A stretch of DNA of 8,594 bases from Methanoregula sp. GTDB lineage: Archaea; Halobacteriota; Methanomicrobia; Methanomicrobiales; Methanospirillaceae. Location of the stretch: positions 1 to 8,594 of the forward strand of contig JAURZP010000509.1 of assembly GCA_030653335.1 (NCBI GenBank), given 5' to 3'. Below the pieces are notes generated by a model. That model searched no databases, was not told the DNA's origin, and was given only the letters and a program-made list of their open reading frames with translations. The translations under genes and the position numbers were made by a program. Positions 1 to 4,829 of the stretch are shown here, piece by piece. Positions within the stretch are counted from its first letter, which is position 1. Each line of letters opens with the position of its first letter.

Positions 1-4
1 CAGC

Positions 5-208
5 ATGGAGAGTAAAACGATCGCAAAGATCCAGAGCGAGGGATACGATGCCCTTGTTAATGCACTTGGACCGGAGGATGCGATACGGTTTATCCGGAGT
101 TTTGATCCCGGCAGTGGCGATTACACCCAGGACCGGAAAAAATATCTTAAGAATAAAACGGTAAAACAGATTGGAAAAGAAATTCTCGAATTGCAAAAAT
201 CACTCTGA
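5..208 (+). CDS. Small uncharacterised protein, possible antitoxin-like
   Basis: A 67-residue soluble protein rich in charged residues, with no signal peptide or membrane segment. The central stretch, roughly residues 20-46 (LGPEDAIRFIRSFDPGSGDY then TQDRKKYL), looks like a compact family of small prokaryotic proteins that I recall as a conserved 'RFI..FD.G.GDYT.DR' core followed by a short helix ending in Lys/Leu. I recall relatives near toxin-antitoxin loci, but that is memory, not something shown here. The start is uncertain: only four bases precede the ATG, so no ribosome site can be judged and the frame stays open to the window edge. The length fits what I recall of the family, which favours this ATG. 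A T-tract 17 nt after the stop probably ends transcription. The partner gene, if there is one, lies outside the window. The function is unknown. Confidence 0.7.
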   Translation: MESKTIAKIQSEGYDALVNALGPEDAIRFIRSFDPGSGDYTQDRKKYLKNKTVKQIGKEILELQKSL

Positions 209-225
209 ATATTTTAGCCAGTCTC

Positions 226-232
226 TTTTTTT
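226..232 (+). terminator. T7 tract after the first gene
   Basis: A run of seven T followed by CTTT lies 17 nt after the stop codon at 208. Archaeal transcription commonly ends at T-runs without a strong hairpin. No stable stem is visible directly before it. Confidence 0.4.
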
Positions 233-237
233 CTTTA

Positions 238-375
238 TCACGACTTACCTGAAAACGTCTTCCCCAACACCGCCTGCGTCAACCGCTCAAATCGCCAACC
301 CGCCGCCACTACGTTCATTCGCAACCGCACGCCGGATAGGAGCGGGATGGGGCGAACGACCGTGGTGCGTGGCAT
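238..375 (-). CDS. Possible 45-residue small ORF in the GC-rich gap
   Basis: The 194-bp gap between the first gene and the HD gene is conspicuously GC-rich from about 253 to 380. Its most gene-like reading is this minus-strand ORF: ATG at 375-373, TGA at 240-238, mostly G or C in third codon positions, and an Arg- and Val-rich product beginning MPRTTVVRPIPLLSGV. No Shine-Dalgarno sequence or TATA box stands out. It lies just downstream of the HD gene on the same strand, so it could ride on that transcript. An overlapping plus-strand reading (171-443) is also open, which shows that high GC alone keeps frames open here. Treat it as a candidate only; the GC-rich patch could equally be a non-coding repeat. 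Confidence 0.15.
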   Translation of the reverse strand: MPRTTVVRPIPLLSGVRLRMNVVAAGWRFERLTQAVLGKTFSGKS

Positions 376-402
376 GGAGCAGGGGATTCCTAAAAGAATG
401 CT

Positions 403-1677
403 CTAAATGTTGTCCCGGATTATTTCCTCGACACGATCTTTAACGTGAGCACGGTACTCTTTAGGACAAAACACATAGAATATCAACCTTGGATCCTTCG
501 TGGGCAACAAAGTAGAAAACTCCTCGATCTCATGTAGACTTCCATCATTCTCCTCTATCAGGAATGGAGTTTTATCGGAAAGGATACTTTCGTTTGAGGA
601 TTTGTAAAGCGAATTCTCGATATTGTGGATATCTGCCATAATGAAATCTTTATCACAATGGCAGTCTTCTGCAAGAACTTCTTCCAATATTTTGTATTGT
701 TCTTTTTTCATCTGTGCAATCTTCATCCGGAGGATCGGATCAGGTATGTGAGTGACTTCGATTTCGTAGCCACGTTTGAAGAGCTGTCGGTTCTCGATGG
801 CTGATACGAGTATGTGGGCATTGCTACCGGGATTTTTCAGGAGCATTTGGAGCATTCTTGCATCATCAAGTGAGAGATAATTTTTAAGAAAATCCGGAGT
901 TATCGGATCTAGGAATTCTTTTGAAATCACGTTGTCTCGAATTGCGATCTCCATTGCCCTCTGGAACATCTTGTCAGCAGCAGCCCGGGTATGATGATGA
1001 TAGACTTGGGCATGCATCAGGAACCGTGCCAACCGGAAATTTTCGAGTGCATCCACCCCTTTTTTGTAGAGTGTAAGATAGGATCTGGTTCCGTCGTCTT
1101 TTTTATGGATGGTGTGCAGAATCCGTTCGAGATCGAAATTCCCGTAAACAACACCGGTGTGATATGAATCGCGGCGCAGGTAATCGATCTTATCGGCATC
1201 AAGATTACCGGAGATCAGCTGATTCTGAATCCGCTCACCATTCTCGGCGAATAAATCTATCACATCGTTGTTTGCCGGACCCAATGCATCCCAAATTGTA
1301 CTCTCATTCCGGATAATTAACCGGGTTATTTCTTCGTGATTGATTAATTTCCCACAGATATCATGAAGTGCGGCTTCAAATACATGAGAAAACGGCCCAT
1401 GACCAACGTCATGCAATAATCCTGCATACCGGACCGCCCTTACGTCATCATCGCTGAACTGAAGTTGTTCTGCCATCCTGCCGGCAATATGCATGACACC
1501 AAGGGAATGTTCGAACCGCGTGTGCATCGCACTCGGATAGACAAGGTGGGCATTTGCCAGTTGTTTGATGCGGCGAAGTCTCTGGAGTGGTGGAGTATCG
1601 AGAAGCTTGACTTCTGTTTCGGTAAGTCCGACAAAACCGTACAGTGGATCCCGGATCCACTTGGAAAAAGAGAGCAT
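403..1677 (-). CDS. HD-domain phosphohydrolase, SAMHD1/YwfO-like
   Basis: A 424-residue cytosolic metal-dependent phosphohydrolase of the HD superfamily, close to SAMHD1, bacterial dGTPases and Bacillus YwfO. Catalytic residues are all visible: R54 and H57 in RFEHSLG, H89-D90 in LLHDVGHGPFSH (with H93 and H98), H114-E115, and D162 in NLDADKIDYLRRD. By alignment from memory these match SAMHD1 R164, H167, H206-D207, H210, H215, H233 and D311, and Y166/D170 match its substrate contacts Y315/D319. The enzyme is therefore likely to hydrolyse dNTPs or a related nucleotide; the exact substrate is inferred. The C-terminal half (from about residue 240) has no domain I can name. The ATG lies 3 nt after the stop of the upstream YwgA-like gene, with GGGGT just before it, so the two form an operon. 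No SAM or regulatory N-terminal domain is present. Confidence 0.93.
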   Translation of the reverse strand: MLSFSKWIRDPLYGFVGLTETEVKLLDTPPLQRLRRIKQLANAHLVYPSAMHTRFEHSLGVMHIAGRMAEQLQFSDDDVRAVRYAGLLHDVGHGPFSHVFEAALHDICGKLINHEEITRLIIRNESTIWDALGPANNDVIDLFAENGERIQNQLISGNLDADKIDYLRRDSYHTGVVYGNFDLERILHTIHKKDDGTRSYLTLYKKGVDALENFRLARFLMHAQVYHHHTRAAADKMFQRAMEIAIRDNVISKEFLDPITPDFLKNYLSLDDARMLQMLLKNPGSNAHILVSAIENRQLFKRGYEIEVTHIPDPILRMKIAQMKKEQYKILEEVLAEDCHCDKDFIMADIHNIENSLYKSSNESILSDKTPFLIEENDGSLHEIEEFSTLLPTKDPRLIFYVFCPKEYRAHVKDRVEEIIRDNI

Positions 1678-1680
1678 CGG

Positions 1681-2241
1681 TTACCCCGTAACGAGGGACA
1701 GTTCTTTTAATAAATTTACACCGGTTGTAATCTGGGGTTCCTGAAGTTTCCAATTGAGGGATTCGGCAATCTTGCTGATCTCCTCATATGTCATCTGCCG
1801 GTGTTCTTGTTTGATGATGTAATGGACTTTCGCTGCCCAAGATAGAACGTTGGGATCCAGCTTGGCCGTTTTCTTACAGATATCAACGATTTTTTTTATC
1901 TCTTCGTAATCATTGGGAGATCCTGCCTTCAGGAACTCTGTAACTTTATGACCTTCATCATTGAGCGTGTACGAATACCGTTTCCATTCGAAAGTTTCGT
2001 TTGCCTTCCTGTTGTCATCGGTGTCCATCGCCTCATCAACAAAGTGGCAGGAGGTTATTGTCTGGAGAGCGCCGGATACATCTGCGCTGTACGGGCCGTA
2101 GTAGTGGGGGCGGTAGGTTGCCTTGACTGCATTCCTGACTGTTCCAAAGTAGATGATCTTCTGGATTGCAGTCCGCCCGGTTATCCTGCCTCCCGCTGCA
2201 TCGATCACCATCACTGCTGCTTCCGTAGGACTTAATGTCAT
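1681..2241 (-). CDS. YwgA-like small protein, partner of the HD hydrolase
   Basis: A 186-residue protein without membrane segments. Residues 20-60 carry ITGRTAIQKIIYFG, then YRPHYYGPYSADVSGALQTI, the pattern of Bacillus YwgA and, more distantly, of the Panacea/DUF4065 antitoxin-like domain (a 'GR..LQK..Y' helix followed by 'HYYGPYS..'). From memory, ywgA sits next to the HD gene ywfO in Bacillus, the same pairing as here, which supports the assignment. The C-terminal third (about 110-186) is helical and rich in Lys and Glu. A TTG at 2256 would add five residues; I prefer the ATG at 2241 because TTG starts are rarer, although both have only weak ribosome sites. It is the first gene of the operon and is followed after 3 nt by the HD gene. 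The biochemical role is unknown; a regulator or antitoxin of the hydrolase is one possibility. Confidence 0.8.
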   Translation of the reverse strand: MTLSPTEAAVMVIDAAGGRITGRTAIQKIIYFGTVRNAVKATYRPHYYGPYSADVSGALQTITSCHFVDEAMDTDDNRKANETFEWKRYSYTLNDEGHKVTEFLKAGSPNDYEEIKKIVDICKKTAKLDPNVLSWAAKVHYIIKQEHRQMTYEEISKIAESLNWKLQEPQITTGVNLLKELSLVTG

Positions 2242-2295
2242 ATACCAATCAACCAACTATTTTTTTTTGAAATATTACAATTATCAAAAGAAACT

Positions 2296-2328
2296 ACACC
2301 GCTTATTAAAGTTGTATAGGCGCGGTGT
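2296..2328 (-). promoter_or_regulatory. Promoter of the YwgA/HD operon inside an inverted repeat
   Basis: Perfect 7-bp arms ACACCGC (2296-2302) and GCGGTGT (2322-2328) flank a minus-strand TATA-like box, TTTAATAA at about 2303-2310. A start about 25 nt downstream would fall near 2280, leaving a leader of about 40 nt before the ATG at 2241. Repeat arms around the box suggest an operator for a dimeric repressor that would block TBP/TFB access. The regulator is not identified. Confidence 0.45.
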
Positions 2329-2470
2329 GAAAATGAAAAATAAATCATTACAATAGAGTCTATTCGTATGTTGATATAACAATCTTTTGATTGAATTCGC
2401 GGGGTGTACATTCGTTAACTGCGCTTTATTCCTGAGGATATTTTAAACAGTTGCGGTAAGTGTTCTATTC

Positions 2471-2599
2471 ATGGTAACCCAATTATTCACAACTTCCCCG
2501 CAAACCCTAATCCCCCTCTCCGTCATCCGAGCCTCGCTACCACTCTCACTGACCCGGCAGAGATCAGATAAACCCGGACGGGAAGCAGCCCCAGGATAA
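2471..2599 (+). CDS. Possible leaderless 42-residue ORF with LIPLSVIRAS motif
   Basis: This ORF begins at ATG 2471 and ends at TAA 2597-2599. It has no ribosome site, but a TATA-like ATATTTTAAA at 2438-2447 is placed so that transcription would begin at about the ATG, as in archaeal leaderless mRNAs. Residues 13-28 (LIPLSVIRASLPLSLT) resemble residues 3-18 of the ORF at 5816 (LIPISIIRASPPPVLT), in the same frame and with mainly conservative changes, over a DNA match of about 80% in 44 bp. The remainder is unrelated and Arg/Pro-rich. It may be a real short peptide, a leader, or the remnant of a duplicated gene start. There is no functional evidence. Confidence 0.2.
   Translation: MVTQLFTTSPQTLIPLSVIRASLPLSLTRQRSDKPGREAAPG
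2511..2554 (+). repeat. Degenerate 44-bp repeat, copy 1
   Basis: Matches 5826-5869 with about 35 of 44 positions identical by eye. Shared blocks include TCCCC, TCTCC, TCATCCG, GCCTCGC, ACCAC and CTGACC, at identical spacing. Both copies sit near the start of short ORFs and in the same frame. A much weaker third similarity (GTC..CGAGCCTC) lies near 4574. Confidence 0.6.
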
Positions 2600-2632
2600 T
2601 TTCTTCAAGGCGATAGAAAATTGAATAACGGG

Positions 2633-2667
2633 AAAAAACCCGGTCGCCCCCACCCACGCAGGCGACC
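2633..2667 (-). terminator. Hairpin plus T6 terminator
   Basis: On the minus strand a perfect 7-bp stem, GGTCGCC (2661-2667) with GGCGACC (2642-2648) and a 12-nt loop, is followed after 3 nt by six T (2638-2633). This is a classic intrinsic-terminator layout. It lies 13 nt after the stop of the minus-strand mini-ORF at 2681-2770, so something short is probably transcribed here. Confidence 0.55.
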
Positions 2668-2680
2668 TCTTATTATCCCA

Positions 2681-2770
2681 TCAGGACACTTCCAGGTCAG
2701 CGCTGTCAAAAACAATATAACCATCGTCCCGAGCAACGCTCTTCCTCGCGGTCGATGAATTCCTAATCAT
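2681..2770 (-). CDS. Possible leaderless 29-residue mini-gene
   Basis: ATG at 2770-2768 and TGA at 2683-2681 enclose a 29-residue peptide starting MIRNSSTARKSVARDDGYI and ending in an acidic tail (DSADLEVS). The ORF alone would be unconvincing. The surroundings are what support it: a minus-strand TATA-like ATTAAAAA at 2795-2802 puts the expected start about 25 nt downstream at the ATG, fitting a leaderless message; a palindrome covers the start codon; and a hairpin-T6 terminator follows 13 nt after the stop. A small RNA using the same signals is an equally good reading, as is the remnant of a longer gene. I do not recognise the peptide. Confidence 0.25.
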   Translation of the reverse strand: MIRNSSTARKSVARDDGYIVFDSADLEVS

Positions 2771-2802
2771 GATTAGTACTAACAACGATTAGGATTTTTA
2801 AT
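2762..2802. promoter_or_regulatory. Nested palindromes (CTAATC/GATTAG) beside a TATA box
   Basis: CTAATCATGATTAG (2763-2776) is a perfect 14-bp palindrome. It overlaps TTAGTACTAA (2773-2782), a perfect 10-bp palindrome. CCTAATC (2762-2768) pairs with GATTAGG (2787-2793). So three exact GATTAG half-sites and one imperfect half-site lie within 32 bp. A TATA-like TTTTTAAT (2795-2802) adjoins them, and the minus mini-ORF start codon lies inside the first palindrome. This has the form of a multi-site operator. Another CTAATC occurs at 2913-2918, in the leader of the Ntn hydrolase gene. Confidence 0.45.
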
Positions 2803-2880
2803 GCGTTGCTTATTCTGGTGAACCGGAAAATCCCCCTCATTTTATCCCTGCCCCTCCCTCCTCTCACCCCAACCCCAACC

Positions 2881-2923
2881 AAAATACTTAATCCGATAAA
2901 CAAACGAGAAGTCTAATCAGGAG
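2881..2923 (+). promoter_or_regulatory. Promoter and ribosome site of the Ntn hydrolase gene
   Basis: A C-rich tract (2849-2880) precedes a TATA-like AAAATACTTA at 2881-2890, so transcription would begin near 2911. AGGAG at 2919-2923, 8 nt before ATG 2932, is a good Shine-Dalgarno and fixes the start codon. The leader contains one CTAATC half-site (2913-2918) of the type clustered at 2762-2793. Confidence 0.5.
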
Positions 2924-2931
2924 AACCAAAA

Positions 2932-3669
2932 ATGTCCTTTATCATCTCTTTATACGTTCAGGAAGGTATTGTCATGGCGAGTGACAGCCGCCTCACGTTA
3001 ACTCATACCGAGCAACGAGGAAGTCAGCAGGTTCAGATTACCGTTCCTCAATCGGATGCAAATTACAAAACATTCCTTGCTCCGGGAAATATCGGGATAT
3101 CTACGTTTGGGGCTGCAGATATTTTGGGAGTTCCCATCAGCGGATACATTGAGTCATTCATCAATGAAAAATTATCAGCAAATACGGTGGACGTTAATGA
3201 CGTACCAAAAATGCTTCTCGATTATTTCAAATCCCTGTCACAAGTTCCGGATACGGGATTTCATGTTGCAGGGTACAGTAAAAAAGGGGGAAAACTCATT
3301 CCCTACCTCTGGCGGATTATTTTAGTCCAGAACGAAGTCAAAAAAATTAATGTACCCGACCAACAGGGGGCTGCCTGGGACGGTGAAGTTGATGTCATGA
3401 CCCGGTTGATCCAGCCGGTGGGTCTGATTGGAACCGATGGAAACACCGTCCCCCTGCCGCCTTCGATTATCAACTGGACTTTTTTTACCTTGCAGGATGC
3501 CATTGATTTTGCCATATATGCGGTAAAAACCACCCGCGATACCATGCGTTTTCAGACACGCTTTAAAACTGTTGGTGGACCCGTTGATGTTCTGGTAATC
3601 AAACCTGAGAAAGCATTCTGGGTACAGAGAAAGGAACTCCATGCAGAAGATAATGAACTCTCCTTTTAA
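2932..3669 (+). CDS. Proteasome-beta-like Ntn hydrolase, Ser nucleophile candidate
   Basis: A 245-residue protein with the fold pattern of proteasome beta subunits, HslV and Anbu. The N-terminus MSFIISLYVQEGIVMASDSR aligns without gaps to the archaeal beta-subunit start: if Met is removed, Ser becomes residue 1 (the nucleophile position, Thr in beta subunits), Asp falls at position 17 and Arg at 19, as in the family. NYKTFLAPGNIGISTFG (44-60) matches the strand with catalytic Lys33, here Lys46, with an insert of about 12 residues before it. TLQDAIDFAIYAVKTT then VGGPVDVLVI (187-223) matches the last helix and strand. No propeptide, signal or membrane segment. It is clearly distinct from a housekeeping proteasome gene and has no partner gene beside it. 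It could be a self-assembling peptidase like Anbu or an amidase. Activity with Ser is inferred. A strong ribosome site confirms the start. Confidence 0.8.
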   Translation: MSFIISLYVQEGIVMASDSRLTLTHTEQRGSQQVQITVPQSDANYKTFLAPGNIGISTFGAADILGVPISGYIESFINEKLSANTVDVNDVPKMLLDYFKSLSQVPDTGFHVAGYSKKGGKLIPYLWRIILVQNEVKKINVPDQQGAAWDGEVDVMTRLIQPVGLIGTDGNTVPLPPSIINWTFFTLQDAIDFAIYAVKTTRDTMRFQTRFKTVGGPVDVLVIKPEKAFWVQRKELHAEDNELSF

Positions 3670-3688
3670 TTTTTGTAATTCTGTTTTT
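3670..3688 (+). terminator. T-rich end of the Ntn hydrolase transcript
   Basis: Two T5 runs (3670-3674 and 3684-3688) directly follow the stop codon at 3667-3669. There is no clear hairpin; this is the archaeal T-tract style. Confidence 0.4.
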
Positions 3689-4147
3689 ATCCGGCGTTCA
3701 CCGTTAAGGCAAAGGGGCGGAGCAGTCAGAACAGGGGAGCTCATCTTTCAAAGCGTTCGGTACCACCCCCGCCAACACATTAATCCTCCCTCCCACAACA
3801 ATGCTCGCACAACTTCACCGCAGCCTTCCGGTCAATCCACTCAGTTCTCACCAACCCACACACCGGGCACTTCCCCACATCCGCAGTAACCCGCTCACAC
3901 CGGGAAACCTCCACAGTCCCCGGTAATGGAACTAAAGCCATCTGCTCCGCTTTCACCGCATCATTGAAACAAGAGCGGCACACCCCCCGGGCATCCTGCT
4001 GATCCTTTGACCGGGCGCAACGCTCATTGGTATATTTTTCAATAAACCCGGAGCCTTTCTTCCCGCAGGCATATTACACGGTCTTTGGCTCCGGAGGTTC
4101 GAGTATCTTGTAATCCTGAACATCAATGGACCGGGCCGGTTCTTGTT

Positions 4148-4524
4148 TTTCAGCACCAGTATCTGTTTTCAGCACCAGTATCTGTTTTCAGCACCAGTAT
4201 CTGTTTTCAGCACACTTTCAGCATCTTTCGTACGGCTGCTGAAAGAACCCGGGGCGGAATTTGCCCCCGGTTTACCTAATTGTGCCGTTCCGGGCAGAGA
4301 TCGTTTTTCGTTTTCAGCAGATCGCAGATTATGCAGATACTGAGTTGAATTAATTTCAGATTTCAAAACACCTGCATTATTCCGGTTTTGCTGAAAACCA
4401 CCTTCTCTTAGTACAGAATTATTAGTAAAATCATCTCCTTTGTTGGAATCGGGGCCGCAGGAAACAGCGTTCTCATTTTCAGCAGTTGCTGATAAACTGC
4501 TGAAACCTGCTGAAACTGCTGAAA
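4148..4524. repeat. Cluster of 12 TTTCAGCA/TGCTGAAA octamers
   Basis: Exact TTTCAGCA starts at 4148, 4167, 4186, 4205, 4216, 4312 and 4477. Its complement TGCTGAAA starts at 4237, 4389, 4498, 4508 and 4517. Chance would give about 0.01 copies in this span. The copies fall in all three frames and both orientations, so codon use in the overlapping pseudogene does not explain them, although three belong to the 19-bp tandem repeat. CTTTCAGCA (4215-4223) and TGCTGAAAG (4237-4245) form a 9-bp inverted repeat. Possible roles are iterons or a protein-binding array; slippage-born low complexity is the simple alternative. Confidence 0.75.
4151..4212. repeat. Tandem 19-bp repeat, three exact copies
   Basis: The unit CAGCACCAGTATCTGTTTT is repeated exactly at 4151-4169, 4170-4188 and 4189-4207, followed by a partial CAGCA. 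The unit is not a multiple of three, so each copy shifts the minus-strand frame by one. One copy, or four, would keep the overlapping zinc-ribbon gene open across the array; the present three do not. Exact identity between copies suggests recent expansion. Confidence 0.9.
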
Positions 4525-4528
4525 ATGA
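4473..4528. repeat. 14-bp perfect inverted repeat with octamers in the loop
   Basis: TCATTTTCAGCAGT (4473-4486) and ACTGCTGAAAATGA (4515-4528) are exact reverse complements, separated by 28 nt. The spacer holds two further TGCTGAAA copies, so the left arm can also pair with ACTGCTGAAA at 4496-4505 (10 bp, 9-nt loop), giving two competing hairpins. Such structure could mark a binding site, a replication or recombination site, or a palindrome-prone decaying region. Confidence 0.75.
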
Positions 4529-4540
4529 CCGGCATAATCG

Positions 4541-4829
4541 TCATCGTTCTTCAGGTCGCGATAGAGTCAGCAGGTCCCGCGAGCCTCCTCACCCCCCACC
4601 TCGCTTGATATCGCTATTGGGTGGAACTTGTCTTGAGGTGGATCAAAATTGGATTGGCGAAAACACAAACATAGGGTTGCGTGGATGCCTCAGAGATCCG
4701 GGCCTATATACAGAGAGAGAGGAGGATGAGTGAAGAACCTGAATGAAAAGAATACAGGGGTTTGTGATAATCATAGAATAAACAAAATTTATAGAAAAAA
4801 ATAAATAAAGACCAACTAAAGGAAAAATA
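4541..4829. other. Gene-poor stretch ahead of the AT-rich island
   Basis: No supported gene. The left part (4541-4700) may be further debris of the zinc-ribbon gene: one minus frame reads RDLKNDDDYAGHFQQFQQV with coding-like third positions but is closed by TGA just upstream. TATATA at 4705-4710 is symmetric and could serve either strand. A plus-strand GGAGG-ATG at 4721-4728 opens only a six-residue ORF (MSEEPE), perhaps the start of a gene cut off where composition changes sharply to AT-rich near 4741. A TATA-like AATTTATA (4786-4793) and AAAGGA (4818-4823) probably serve the gene at 4830. Confidence 0.4.

Larger units (their letters stand above)
3780..4540 (-). pseudogene. Decayed gene for a double zinc-ribbon protein
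   Basis: The C-terminal half (3780-4073) reads YACGKKGSGFIEKYTNERC, then CRSCF, then CPVCGLVRTEWIDR and CEHC before the stop. These are two CxxC...CxxC zinc-binding units. Just upstream in the same frame, TAA at 4074-4076 sits where the first Cys of 'CYAC' is expected, after a readable SIDVQDYKILEPPEPKTV. Further upstream a hydrophilic linker rich in Ala-Glu-Asn (SAENEKRS, TAENENAV) runs open from 4540 but in another frame. The frames join exactly at the 19-bp tandem repeat: removing two of its three copies (38 bp) gives a continuous VLKTDTGAEKQEPARSID. A TGA at 4541-4543 closes the linker frame. So there is at least one nonsense change and one repeat-driven frameshift. The zinc half has no good internal start. 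I recall similar C-termini in uncharacterised methanogen proteins; the role is unknown, possibly nucleic-acid binding. Confidence 0.65.

Noticed and set aside
2333..2356. Seven-residue ORF (MKNKSLQ) preceded by GGTGTGA
   Set aside because: It is too short to support, and its apparent ribosome site overlaps the right arm of the inverted repeat of the opposing promoter.
3322..3744. Long minus-strand ORF opposite the Ntn hydrolase
   Set aside because: It is antisense to a well-supported coding region with a clear ribosome site and family alignment; no motif in the minus-strand product.
4074..4076. Recoding (selenocysteine or pyrrolysine) of the in-frame stop
   Set aside because: The codon is TAA, not TGA or TAG, and the upstream frame is broken as well.
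4151..4212. Possible CRISPR array
   Set aside because: Units are contiguous with no spacers, and only 19 bp long with three copies.
4440..4733. Plus-strand ORF of 97 residues
   Set aside because: The composition is Pro/Arg-rich and irregular. It spans the TGCTGAAA cluster and the 14-bp inverted repeat and has no ribosome site or recognisable domain; it is open by chance.
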